From contig NW_011887292.1 in NCBI RefSeq assembly GCF_000151315.2, positions 1,176,882-1,240,881 on the forward strand: DNA of 64,000 nucleotides. The letters are read 5' to 3'. This document shows positions 37,321 through 48,589 of the stretch, piece after piece. The position numbers and the translations under genes were made by a program. The notes below the pieces were generated by a model. That model saw nothing but the letters and a program-made list of their open reading frames with translations, did no database searches and had not been told where the DNA came from. This DNA comes from Capsaspora owczarzaki ATCC 30864 (Eukaryota; Opisthokonta; Filasterea). Position 1 is the first letter of the stretch. The number at the start of each line of letters is the position of its first letter.

Positions 37321-39151
37321 TTAGTTCATACGCAATTGGTAGTCACCGTTTTGTGTAATGTAGCGCACCCACGGAAGTGCTTGGTAGCCGCTGTTCTCAA
37401 TGATTTTAAGATAGCGGACCTGGATGCCGGAGGTTGTAAAGTATGGAATCTCAAACTTGACCGAAATCGGTGGTCGGCCCTCCTGGTCTTCAGCATCAAT
37501 ACTGGGCAGACCAAAGTGAGCGCGCATGAGGAACTCTTTGCCGCCAGGGAACTGCTTGATGTTCCAAACGATGGCGTTCTTTTCGGGTGAGTACGTGACC
37601 GTGCCGATGGTGGTCTTGAACTTTGGCGAATCAGCATCCGACGGGACTGGAATGACGATATCAACATTGTTGGCAATCGAACGACGCTTGAACTGGCTCT
37701 TGGCTTTGATGAGGTATTCGACGCGCGAGTGCGAGTGTCGCTCGACGACGGCCTCAATCCAGATCAGCGGCTTGACGGCGGTGGATAGACGGTAGGACAT
37801 GAGCTCAAACTCGCCATCCGGTGGCACGAAAGAAATGGTGCGATCGTTCTCAAAGCGCGAGAGACGCACGCACTGGTGGAATTTGACGTCCTCGAGCTCG
37901 ACCGCCTTGGCCTTGCCGGCCGTTCGGCCCGTTGCCTCGAATAGCACCTTGTCGTTGAGGCCCAGCCGCAACTCGGGCATGCCACTCAAGAAGACGCGCA
38001 TCTTGACTGCGCCCACAATCTCAGACCGCAAAACGTTGCCGTTTGCGTTTGCAAGCATGTTGACCGACTCAACCACATCCAAGAACACCTCGTTCTTCTT
38101 GTACTTGATGTTCGGTGGCCTCCACGACACGGCGTTCGTGAGTGCGACAGGCGGGCGTGGCGCCTCCTCTACTTTGTGATACTCTTGAGTAATGTACGAT
38201 TGGAGAATCTTAGAGTCGGTGGCCTGCGGGTAGCCAAAGTCCATCAACTCGTCCAGCAGCTCGTAAACAATGACAAAGTTGTCGCGGATGCTCTCTTCCT
38301 CGAGTTCCTTGAAATACTCGGTGAAGACCTGCCAAAGCAAGCAGAGTTGAGAGTGAGCCAAAAAAGCAATGGGAAAAAAAAAATCAGCAATAATAAAATC
38401 AAAATTCAATTGTGTGATTGTTTTTTTCGTCGATTGTTCGCTGCAACTCCTGCCCTCCCTCACCGCACAAAGCCGCGCCCGTAGTAGAGGGAACATGTTC
38501 AACGGTGCATCGTCCCATCATCGCACTGCCGCCGCAAAACGCGCCTCGCTGATAGTTGTCGCTCGCTCGCTCGACCAAAAAAAAAAAAAAAAAACGAGAT
38601 CCAAGACTTTTTTGTCGTTGGGTTTTGGGTTTTGGGTTGCCTTACCGTGAGAAGCTTATGCAGGTAGACAAAGATCATGGCGACGTTGGCGTTACGCTTG
38701 GTCGTGGCCACCACTGGAGAAGCGAAGGCACAGGTGTGTGTGAGGGAGGGTAGGAGAGGGAAGGGGTTTCAAGGAGCAAAACAAGCAAAAAAAAAAAAAA
38801 AAAAAAAAAGTTCAACGGTCAGTTCAGTGCAATGGTCAAAAGCCAATGGTCGGGATCAAGGGTTTGCAATGCAGCGAGCACTCGATGGGCAGCCGCTTTC
38901 TTGGAGGCGGGTGAATGGTGGGGAAGGCAGGGGAGAATCTGAACGAACGTACAATAGACATTGCTGTGCTTGACGTAGACGAACGTAACGCCGTCTGCAA
39001 TCACAATGGGGGACGAGGTGCCTTCCTCCTCCATGTCGAGCAGGAGAGGCATGAAGCGGTCGACGGCATTCATGGGGATGTCGCCGCGGTAGTTGCGGGA
39101 GATCAGCACCTTCCCCTTGAGATCGAGCAGGAAGACGGCAGACGCGACCAT
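37321..39151 (-). CDS. AP1M1: AP-1 complex subunit mu (medium chain), 3 exons, 424 aa
   Basis: Medium subunit of the AP-1 clathrin adaptor at trans-Golgi and endosomes; it recognises YxxPhi sorting signals. Exons (descending) 39151-38953, 38713-38646, 38328-37321; 425 codons with stop, essentially the animal AP1M length. N-terminal longin-like domain: VFLLDLKGKVLISRNYRGDI then ATTKRNANVAMIFVYLHKL. Linker ELLDELMDFGYPQATDSKIL is diagnostic of AP-1/AP-2 mu, and TNAVSWRPPNIKYKKNEVFL, with ALPWVRYITQNGDYQLR at the end, marks AP-1 rather than AP-2. The mu-homology domain carries GNVLRSEIVGAVKMR and FVPPDGEFELMSYR. Introns contain 18-A and 23-A runs on + (sense poly-T). One of three clathrin-pathway genes in the window. 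Confidence 0.97.
38577..38809. repeat. two long homopolymers in AP-1 mu introns
   Basis: A runs of 18 (38577-38594) and 23 (38787-38809) on the + strand, one in each intron of the minus-strand AP-1 mu gene, so poly-T in the transcript. The 68-bp exon 2 (38646-38713) lies between them. Confidence 0.95.
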
Positions 39152-39337
39152 TGTTCAAACGGAAAACGAGGACTGACGCTGATCTGACTTTGCTTGTGAT
39201 GTGCTGAGAGATCACAAATGCTCAGTCCTTCATCAGTAGTATTGAACGACATTCAACTTCGCCGTGACAACGTTGATCAACATCGATTGAGCGTCCATTT
39301 TTTTTTTTTCGGTGAAATTGAAAGCGTTTTTGCCAGG

Positions 39338-39885
39338 ATGAAACGGCGACGCGAGGCGGAACCACTCGATCATCACGGCTGCCCGGGATGGAGCAAGGTG
39401 GCGCAACGGGCTGAAGCAGCGTGCGGGTTGCTCTGTGGAAGCGGGTCGTTGCATAGCAGCGCTCAGAGCTTGTTGGCGCTGCAGCTCGAATCGCTGTCGG
39501 CGCTCGTCGATGTCTTCCCCCTGCCTGCCAGCAGACGGTTGACAACGTTCAATGGCGATCGAGATGTGTCAGACAGCGCGAGTCCTGGGCTTGGATTGAT
39601 CAACGGGCGTGTGTGTGCCACGCATCGACACTGGCTGACACAATACGCGCTTGACCACTTTGAGAAGCTGATGCCTGCATTGGTATGGGTGCCAGAAACC
39701 ACGATCGTTCGGTGCAGTATTTTAGAGTAGAAAGGGAGCGGGGGGGGGGTGGGCGGACTTGCATGATCGACCTATGATGCGCTCAGTTGTTGCCGGTTGG
39801 ACTCGTTGCTGGCGCCAAAAAATTTCTCAGAACAATTGCTTCACATCTCGCTCCCGCCCAGTCGCGCACATGGCTGCCAAGGTAG
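39338..39885 (+). CDS. unidentified protein or 5' part of the next gene, 2 exons, 147 aa as read
   Basis: Exon 39338-39682 begins at an ATG placed right after TTTTTGCCAG, an acceptor-like sequence, so the 5' leader may be spliced. Exon 39787-39885 continues in phase (LLPVGLVAGAKKFLRTIAS) and runs into TAG at 39883. Residues include a leucine-rich helix (SAQSLLALQLESLSALVDVF) and HWLTQYALDHFEKLMPAL. I recognise no domain. A GT donor at 39882 overlaps the stop, but splicing from it to the exon at 39991 puts that exon out of frame. This could be a separate short gene, or the N-terminal part of the gene that follows if one exon or base is missing from my reading. Confidence 0.5.
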
Positions 39886-41706
39886 TCCGCGGGCTGCTGT
39901 ATGTTATTGTAAGGATTTCTTGAGGCCTTTTGTTGCATTATTGAACCTAAACAGTCGAGCTGAACGATTTGTCCACTTTTTTGCCGATAGGAGGAAAGTC
40001 AAGCTTCACAAGTAGTCGCACAAAGCTTTGCACAAATGCAAGTGTTGCTCCTGACGCATCGTGCGCAATCATCGAACATGATACAAGGCGTTGCCGTGTG
40101 GTTGGACATGTTTCGCGAAATCATTCAAGCAGGCGACGCCACAAGTTCGTCCGACAGCTGGTTAGTTGGAACTTTTTCCTCCGGTTCACCCAAAACAAGG
40201 AAGCCCACGACTGCTTAATTCTGCTCACCCCCCCCCCCATTGTTTCATGCTTGTAGCTGCCCAGATTGCCGTGGCGCGCTCTCAAGCTTGCATGGCCCAA
40301 GTCAGGAGAATCTTGTTCAACGCATTTGTGCTGCACTCATGGAAGAGTCATCTTCCATTGTGCCACTACTTGTACTGCCACAGACGCATGTACAAGCAAC
40401 GAGCCAGGTGGTCATTGCAACCGCCTTGCAAGCGTTTGTTCAGCTTTTACGCAATACACTGGACACCGTCGTCGACCACGACACAGCGGTCGCGTTGGCG
40501 GTCGTGGCCAGCCAGCAGCTCGTGCACCTCAACCCTTGGCTGGTCTCTGTGCAGATGCGATCGCTCTTTCGTGCAGATTGCATGTTTGGTCCGCGCCAAT
40601 CGCTGGTGGGGTTGGTGCGGCGCTTCACGGAACTCGCGTCCAATCCGCAGGTGCCGCTCGCTGCTCGCGTTCGGCTTGTGGCGTGCACAGCGCTGGCGCT
40701 CGTGTCAGACTCAAAGGATGCACCAGTCCAAACGACCCCGACAGGCCGTGCTGCAATAATCTGGTGGAAGCAACTCGCTCTGCTTGCCAGGCTTACGAGC
40801 TCGATTGGCACTCTCGCTGAGCAGTTGGCAGCTCAACTCTTTGATCGAACCTGCGCCGAGCTTGCTTCCGAACTTGCTGCTGGCTCGCAGGCCATCAAGG
40901 TGGTATTGCACGCGCAACATTTGCTCGCGCCCACGCTCCACTCTCTGCACAACGTCTTGCCCGATACGATGGACTATGAACGGATGCAGCGAAACACCCT
41001 GGTTGGCATTCTACAACTGTTATCGCTTCAAGATAATACGGTCATCTTCCGGCTCTTGTCGCCTTTGCTTCGCTGCGAACTTGCGACCGCTCGCCTCCTC
41101 GCCCAATCCGCGTTGCCTGAAGCGTTGCGCTCGACGGTAGACACAGTTCGGCAGACGTGGCTGCTGGACGATCTACTGAGTCCCTCGATGCTCACAGTGC
41201 TTGCGCTCCGACAGTTTTCAGATTCGCCAGGCGCGCTGCTCGAAGAGTGTATGGAAAACGTGGCGTGCCTCGAGTTTTTTGCTCTTGCCTTTCGAATACT
41301 TGTGCAAGATTTTCCGCATCATCAGTGCACGCTCGATGAAGTGAATGCGGTGGTCACTCGACTGCACAGACGCGTGTCGGAATCCATAGACCCTGATGAA
41401 GGAGCGCTCGTCACGCACGTTGCTGCGCTTTCTCTAATAGGTGCTTATGGACACGACTCGAGCGACGAGGACGACGGCGATGGGAGTGAATCCGAAGCCG
41501 CAAGTCCGACCATGTGCGGTGCGGACGACAACGCTGACAACCTGGCTGAACCCTTTGATCTCGAGGTATTTCTGCCTCTACTCTCCAAACTTTTCAAGAT
41601 GCTGTCTAATCTACAAGTAGCCGGCCAGGTCCCTGGTGAACTTGACACTCTGGCGAAACGCCTGGAGGTGTTTCTGCGCGAAATGGCTGCGCAGACGATG
41701 GAATAA
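39870..41706 (+). CDS. unidentified all-helical (armadillo/HEAT-like) protein, about 543 aa
   Basis: Exons 39991-40160 and 40257-41706 join in phase (DSC|CPDC) and give a long, clearly coding frame rich in Leu/Ala helices, such as VIATALQAFVQLLRNTLD, MLTVLALRQF and FFALAFRILVQDFP, with an acidic patch (SSDEDDGDGSES) before a final helix pair. The helical, low-complexity-free character suggests an alpha-solenoid. The 5' end is unsettled: an ATG at 39870 followed by GCT GCC AAG and a GT donor gives an in-phase first exon (MAAK), but it lies inside the coding sequence of the preceding feature in another frame. The stop is 53 bp from the stop of the convergent AsnRS gene. No family was recognised. 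Confidence 0.6.
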
Positions 41707-41759
41707 ACATAAGCAACGGCCCTATTGGTGGCAATTGAGCGCTCTAGTATATTTTTGCA

Positions 41760-43751
41760 TTAATAGCGACATTGTCCTGCAGTGCGCGGGAATGGAATCG
41801 TATCACGCACGTTCTCCGTCCCCGTCAAATACATCATCAGCCGCTCAAAGCCCATGCCAAACCCGCCATGGGGTGCCGTGCCATACCGACGCAAGTCCAG
41901 GTACCACTGCATTTGCGGCAACATTTGATGGCTCCGCATGATTTGCATGAGCACGGATGCGCGCTCTTCACGAAGGCTGCCGCCCACCAGCTCGCCAATC
42001 CCAGGCACAAGCAAGTCCATAGCAGCGACAGTCTTGTTGTCCATGTTGCGACGCATGTAAAATGGCTTGATGGCCGCTGGGTAGTCGGTAATAAACACGG
42101 GACGCTTGCAGTACTGCTCGCACAGGAAACGCTCGTGATCGCTATTCAGATCCACGCCCCACTTGGGATCGACCTTGAACATGGTGCGTCGCTCTTCAAG
42201 AATTTCGACGGCCTCGGTGTAGGTCAGGCGCGCAAATGGCTGCTCGATCGTGTTGTGCAGACGCTCCAGCAGGTTGGAATCGACATGCCTTTGAAAGTGC
42301 GCAAGATCATCGCTGCACTTGGAAACGATGGTGGCAGTCAGATCCTTGACGCAGTCGCTGGTGAGGTCGAGCAGCTCGTCCATCTGGTCGATAAAGAACT
42401 GTTCCGCCTCGAGCATGTAAAACTCGGCCATGTGTCGCTTGGTGTGGGAGTTCTCGGCGCGAAAAGTCGGGCCAAGCACGTAAACGCGAGACATGCCGCT
42501 CGCCACAGCTTCAGCATGCAGCTGCCCGGAGCACGTCAGGTACGCTGGGTGTCCAAAGAAGGACTCGTGGGGTGCGGGTGGCTGGGAAGCGGCAGCAGCA
42601 TCCGCGCCCACGGCGGCGGCTGGCGAGGTTTCCAAGCGAAAGAGGGATCCAGCGCCTTCACAGTCACTGCTTGTAATGATGGGTGTATTGACATTTAAAA
42701 AGTCTTTGTCCTGGAAGTGGCGATGAATTCTGGGGAATTGTTTGGGTGAGGAATCCATGAGTGAGATGTTAAACGCTCCCACATCTGCGACAACACTCCA
42801 CTCGACAGAGGAACGCCAAACAAACAAAACCGCCTGCCGTACGCCATAGTCAGTGCATTCCGCACGCGTAGAATGGCCCCGCCGCTGTTGGTACGTGCAC
42901 GAAGGTGCGCAATGTCGCGCAGAAACTCGTTCGTGTGTCGCTTCTTCTGAAGCGGATAGTCTGTTTGGTCGGATGTTCCCAGAACGACAATTTCAGACGC
43001 GTCGATTTCCAACGCTTGGCCTTGTCCTGGACTGGCAACCTGAAACAGTTCTCGAGGATTAGCAGAGAGCAAAATATCCTGCCCACAATCCGCCCGTCAC
43101 ATCACTTTCACTTGGAGACGTACAAGCTTGCCCGTCACTTTGATGCAAGCGCCCGTTGCAATGTCCTTCTCTTGGCCAGGCTTGAGGACGATCTGAATGC
43201 TCTTCAGTGTGGAGCCATCGCTCAGCTCGGCGAACGACACTGACTTTTGGGCACGCACCGATCGCACCCACCCGGACACTGCGTCGGCAAGCACGCAGCG
43301 CACAACCAAAAACAGTCAGTCAACGAACGGCAGATCGAGAGCAAGGAGAGGCGGGGGGAAGTGAGGAAGCAGCTTCTATTGGGCCCAGTGCATTACCGAC
43401 AACATGGTCGCCTGCATTGCCTTCCACCAGCACGCTCCGGACGGACTGGAAGCGTAGCCGGACGACGTGTGTGTTTGCAACGTCGTTGCTATAGCGGCGA
43501 TGCGGAAGTGTCACTGCGGAGGACGAGGAGAGCAACGCGGGAAGCGACTGAGCGCGCGTCTTGGCGATCGCTCCAGTCGCAGCGCTCGTCGCAGGGAGGA
43601 CCATGCCAGTCGACAATGATGATGAGGATGAGGATGCATTGCGCGATGAAGGATGCGCAATGGCGATCGTGGTGCTGGAACGCGACATCCACCGCATGGA
43701 AGCGATGGCAGGAGACAGCCCGCTGCGAACGCGCTGAAGTGAGTGCAGCAT
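41760..43751 (-). CDS. NARS2: asparaginyl-tRNA synthetase, organellar type, 4 exons, 558 aa
   Basis: Charges tRNA-Asn, probably in mitochondria. Exons (descending) 43751-43397, 43278-43124, 43039-42843, 42729-41760; 559 codons with stop. N-terminus ([20 protein letters not shown]) is basic and Ser-rich, fitting an import signal; it is long (~100 residues). Anticodon-binding OB fold: [20 protein letters not shown]. Class II core: [20 protein letters not shown] (motif 1), [20 protein letters not shown] (motif 2), then [16 protein letters not shown] (motif 3) and the C-terminus [10 protein letters not shown]. The sequence [10 protein letters not shown] and the Asn-specific FRAENSHT distinguish it from AspRS. 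It is tandem with the upstream YIPF gene, 247 bp away. Confidence 0.94.
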
Positions 43752-43998
43752 GACAATAGAGATGGACTGAGAGCGGAGTGAGAATGAGGTTGAGATTGAG
43801 ATTGAGATTCGACATTCTCCACGAGTGCAAGTCAACGATAGACACACACAACGAAATGGGATGGAAAGACCAGCGAGTTGGTCGTGTAATGTTGGTGAAG
43901 CGACACAAAATCACAAAGTGTAGTCGCATAGCAAAACAACAAACAAACGCGGAAAGAGGCAGTGGATGCTCGGCCAGCACAAATCAATCGGAACAAAC

Positions 43999-45565
43999 TC
44001 ATGGCGAGGGAGATGGTACTGGCGTGTGAGATGGTGCTGGCGCCGGAGTGTTGCCTGACGAGCCAACTGCCGCATTGTACTCGAAAAAGAAGAGCTTGAA
44101 AACGATGGCGAGAGTGGCATGCGACAACAGCATTGCCGCACAGATGCCATAACTAATGCGATGGGGATGCGTTCGCAGCAGCGGCCAGATGTTTGTCAGA
44201 AGAGCGCCCCCTGATGATTGTTGTGCAAGGATGTTGTGCAAGAGCGTGTGAGACAGAGAAATCCGCCTCGATTGTTGCCTCATGATGGAGCCATTCCACA
44301 AACTCAGAAAACCAACAATCGACAAGAAAAAAAAAACCCTCCAAAACTTACCTGAAAAGAACAGCGCGATTATTACTGCCAGCCATCGGAACCACTCGAC
44401 TTGGAAAATAGATAGCAACTGCATATCGAAAAATTGCCAAGGTCAGATCCCTTAAATAAAGAAACCCGGACATTGTCTGCAACATGCAATTGCCTTACCG
44501 CCACTGGGATGAAGATGGAGAGCGAGTAGCCGTACAGGCACACCAGCTCGGTAAAGGCGATACGACCATTGCCAATCAACCATCGCAATGCAGCCCACAA
44601 GAGGAGCGGGACAACGAGCACGTAACCATACACAGAAGTGGCGCCGAAAGTGACCATTTCGAAATCGTACTGCCACGCCGTTTCAGAAGCGAGATAGCTG
44701 GAAAAGTTTCCAGCCATGGCCATTGCAAACACGAGTGTGGTTGAAATCCAGATTGGACCTGAGAGACGAGGAATTGTGCGGCACAAAAAAATGCTCAAGT
44801 CAAACAAGGCGGAAAAAAAAAACGTACAAAGCACCTTCGTCAAAATGTCGCGAGGGCTCGGTACCATAAAGATCGGGATTGGAGTTCAAGGTGTCGAGCA
44901 TGCGGGCGCCAAACGGCCATAACGCAGTGACCAAGCGCCGCCGCACCTAGGATCGGGGAAGCAAGCACACATTTGCATTGAATTGGCAATTTCAGCACGG
45001 CGCAAACTGGTTTGTTCAACCACGAGCATCTCTACACCGTACCACATGAGTCTCAATGTTGAAGAACTGAGCGTAGTACTCCAACGACCAGATGGGCGCG
45101 CCGTAATTTCGCTGTGCTGCATTCTCCTCGCGAAGAAGCGTAACGTTGTCGCTAAATCCAAACGCTGCAAAAAAAAAAAATCGCCCCCATAAAATCGTGC
45201 ATCACAACCCAAGCAAAATAGCAACCATGCGTGAGATTGTGCTTTGGCTCGAGTCCGAATGAAAGTCTCGCTTGTCTGAGTAACTCACAGCCATCCCCAT
45301 TCAGGCTGTCGTTGTCGTCGGCGCCCGCGCGTCCAGTGCGTGTATTGAGCGTTCCTGTAATGTCCGAGCTTCCTGACAAGTCTGCATAGAACAAGCGTCA
45401 CAGTGAGCTTTGCTGCCACGCAGGCCAACAGGGCGAAGAATCGCTGTCCTGCACTCTCAACGGCTCCCAATACGCGGCCAGAGCGCAGTGCCGTGAGTGG
45501 CTTTCAGTAGACGGCGTGTTGTCAGCACTGGAGCCCCATCTAGTCATCGGGGGGAAGGCGTCTGT

Positions 45566-45600
<35 letters not shown>

Positions 45601-45798
45601 AGTGTGTTACCGTGGAACTCGAAGGCGTGGCCCGTTCCCGACGCCGGTCGAGCCTATGAGCATGAACATTGAAGGATGCAGCACAGTCAACGCAATGTTG
45701 ATTGTTTGAGAGGCGAGGGGATGGTCAGCACAGAAGCCCATGTCAAACTGTCCAAAGCACACAACTTTTGTTAGCTTGTTCACCTCATTTCCGCTCAT
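43999..45798 (-). CDS. YIPF1: YIPF1/YIPF2-like Golgi membrane protein, 8 exons, 297 aa
   Basis: Five-pass Yip1-domain protein of Golgi/ER-Golgi traffic that binds Rab GTPases. Exons (descending) 45798-45784, 45653-45611, 45381-45289, 45164-45043, 44946-44865, 44758-44499, 44418-44352, 44210-43999; 298 codons with stop. N-terminal cytosolic region: FEFHDLSGSSDITG, then APIWSLEYYAQFFNIETHV, close to the YIPF1/2 pre-membrane motif. Then NPDLYGPIWISTTLVFAMAM, the family signature, DFEMVTFGATSVYGYVLVVP, ELVCLYGYSLSIFIPVAV, and SHATLAIVFKLFFF before a Pro/Ser tail. Exons 1 and 2 are tiny (15 and 43 bp) but in phase. The last intron and intron 3 show sense poly-T near the acceptor. Confidence 0.9.
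45568..45597. repeat. GT dinucleotide repeat in YIPF intron 2
   Basis: About 14 GT units on the + strand within the second intron of the minus-strand YIPF1/2-like gene. Confidence 0.9.
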
Positions 45799-45955
45799 CT
45801 TGCTCCCGACAGCAGTGATAACGAATGATGAATGAGGTCCTATTCAAATAAGTAAAGCTGCTGATCTCACAATCAGTCATCCTCAAAAATAAGAGGAACT
45901 TTTTTTGTTTTAGTCTACTTTTTCACTCACTGAACAAAGCCATTGACACTGAAAA

Positions 45956-48322
45956 ATGGACGTTTTGACGTTTATTCCAATGACCTCGACGATGGCCGCT
46001 GCGCCACTCGACCCGTCGCTGCGATTCGACCCGGAGCAGTTTAATATGCAGCAGCAGCAGCAGCAGCAGCATTCGTCAACTGCTCCCCCGATGGACTCGA
46101 TTCCTCAGCTTGTCGCGCGAAGTGAGGTAAGCGAGCGAACGGTTTTTTGACGAGTTTTGTGTTTCGCCCCCAATTCGTTCGTCTTGTCCTCGCCCCACCG
46201 TCCTGCTGGGCTGGGTATGTCGCTTTTGTCGTGAAGTAAACGTACACTAGAGTATCAGTGAGAAAGGAGCGTGAGTGGCGGTTTGTTTGCTGCAAGTCAG
46301 AAGAAATCTGGCGAAACAGTCGTTTCAAAACCTGTCAAAATTTTGAAACAGTTTCAACGAAAAAAAAAAAAAAAAAGCACACAAACGTCGCATTTTCCCT
46401 CAGTCCAACAAACACTGCAGCCAAACCCAACATCAAAGTATACATTGTCGTTTGGGAACAAGCTTGACTGACTGGTCCAATGACTATGACCCTTGCGCAG
46501 GAGCTGCAAACGCAACTCTACCGCATGCAAAGCGACTTGGAATACAGCCAGCAGCAGTCCGAGCGTTTGCGCGACGAACTCGCCCAGGCAGAGCGGGAAA
46601 TCTCGGCCAAACATGCCAACGAGTCGAGGCTGATGGACAAGTACAACAAGACCTGGGACCAGCTCCGTTCTGAAAAAGAAGAGGTCAGTGAATCAGAAAC
46701 AACGGCTTTTCGCTGTGAAACGACCCTATGCAAAATTTCTCATTCGAAATGAGCTACGGTTGACGCTCGCAGCACTCCAAGCTCAAAACTTCCATGCAAA
46801 GCAAGGAGAAGGAATACCAGGTCGAAGCCCGTCGACGCGAGCGCGAACATCTCGCCGTCAAGGACCAGCTGGCCAAGTTGCAAGTCGACCGAAAGAGCAA
46901 CGCCAAGTTTGGCATGGAAATTGTGAACGCCCCCAAGCGAGTGGACATTTCTCGTCCAGGAGCCCGTGCGCAGCAGGTGGCAGATCAGGAGAATGAATTT
47001 CACGCCTTCGTGCAAGCGACATTCGAGGTAGGATGTCGATACACTCTACTGACGGCAAAAAAAAAAAAAAAAAAAAAAAAGTCACGATTGCATCTCTGCG
47101 CTGACTGTTTTTTTCTTTCTTTTTCGATTGACTTGCCTTCGATTGACTTGCCTTCGTTGGCAAATAGGAACGCCAACGCGTGCTCGCAGAAGAAAACGCA
47201 ACCCTTCGTCAGGCGTTGCTGACCACGCATACTTTCCTCGCCGAAAGTGTTGCCTCGTTTCTGCCAGTCATTGACGAATTGAACGAGCAGGTTGCAAGCG
47301 CCGCAAAGAAGAATGCCAAGGAGAATGGCCTGGATGACAGCAAAGTTGTCACGTTGGCAATCACGCCTGTGCCTGTGGCTGCGTTCAACCAGCCGATGGC
47401 TACAGGTTTGCCCGCCATCGAAAAGAGTGCCCAGGCGCAAATGCGCGCCATCGCCGATTTGCTCGCATTGCTCAACCAGACACGTACTCTGGCGTTGCAA
47501 GAAGCGGAGCAAACTCGTGCCGAGCGTGGTGTGGGAGGTGACTCGCTAGCAAACAACCTGAACGAGAGCAGGATTGCCTCGCTCAGCAATTTTGACATGC
47601 AGCAGCGATTGGCCGAGCACCAAACCATGCACACGGCCACTGTTGCAGCAATGCAAGAGCAGATGGCTCAACTTGAGACCATCATCCAGCAGCAGGATGA
47701 ATTGTTGCAGCAGAACGTCTTCCAGTCGGAGGCAAGCGGTGGCGACGCTGTTCTCCTGGCGGCCGCTCGTATGACTAACGTGTCCGATTCGTACCTTGTT
47801 GAAGAGCACGAGGAATTGGTGAGTGCACATAGGAATCGCTGTGCATTGTCTGAAACTGAAACTTGGAGCTAACACTCGAGTTCCTTGCTTTGAAAATCAG
47901 CTGGACGCCAAGCGCCGGTTTGAACAAGAGCGCGCTTGTTTCGAGCAGGAGCGCAAGCACTACACTGACGCTTCCATCAAGTTGGCAAAGGAGCGCGAGT
48001 TGATCCAGCAGGAGCGAAAGGTAGGTCAAACCCTGCTCCATGCCATTGCCATTACCATTGCCAGATCGTGTCGGCTTCTGACGTACGAGTTTTTTTGCTT
48101 GTTTGTTTGTTTGTTTTTTGCAATCTGCAGACTTTGGAACGTGAGCGATCGACCATGCTGGACTTGCAAAAGACCTACACATCCTGCGGCTCCCCGTCGA
48201 CACCACATCGCAGTCGCGCGCCACTTACCCCAGTGCGTGGACAATCGCAATACGTGACTGTTGCTACGCCTGGGTGGTTGAAGGATATCCGCCACGAGCA
48301 AGCTCGTGCCGTTCTGTTTTGA
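45956..48322 (+). CDS. SSX2IP: ADIP/SSX2IP (Msd1)-like coiled-coil protein, 6 exons, 523 aa
   Basis: Animal SSX2IP/ADIP and fission yeast Msd1 anchor microtubule minus ends at centrosomes or spindle poles; ADIP also binds afadin and alpha-actinin. Exons 45956-46126, 46501-46683, 46773-47027, 47168-47818, 47901-48020, 48131-48322; 524 codons with stop. After a short Gln-rich N-terminus come long coiled coils: LYRMQSDLEYSQQQSERL, RREREHLAVKDQLAKLQ, then AKFGMEIVNAPKRVDI, which matches the short conserved insert of the ADIP family (a K-x-AMDILN type motif), and NEFHAFVQATFEERQRVLAEEN, another ADIP feature. More coiled coil continues to FEQERACFEQERKHY. An AATAAA signal lies at 48399-48404. Family assignment is by motif and architecture, moderately firm. 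Confidence 0.78.
47057..47153 (+). repeat. 24-A run and 15-bp tandem duplication in SSX2IP-like intron 3
   Basis: A run at 47057-47080 (poly-A in the sense strand, unlike most introns here), then two perfect 15-bp copies of TCGATTGACTTGCCT at 47124-47138 and 47139-47153, ending 14 bp before the next exon. Confidence 0.95.
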
Positions 48323-48589
48323 GGCGATAGCAGCCTTGTAGATTGTTGAGTTTGAATTGTGATTTTCGACGTTGAATCAGAGATGCAGTCTGAGAAAAAA
48401 TAAAGCGTGTGAGCAAGACATTTTCCAATGAACTTGCAAACATCGCATCGAATTTTGTTGTGTTTTTGGCGTTCAGTGTTATTTATTGCGGTAAGGTGAC
48501 AAAACAATGGGGGGTGGGATTTTGCGGAAGAGACAAATCACATAGCAGTTGAAAACCGAAAACAGGATGATGGACAAGCAAGGCAATGT
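48323..48589. other. convergent 3' region with poly-A signal
   Basis: About 265 bp between the stops of the SSX2IP-like gene (+) and the DBT gene (-). An AATAAA at 48399-48404 could serve the + strand gene. No coding sequence is recognised. Confidence 0.5.
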
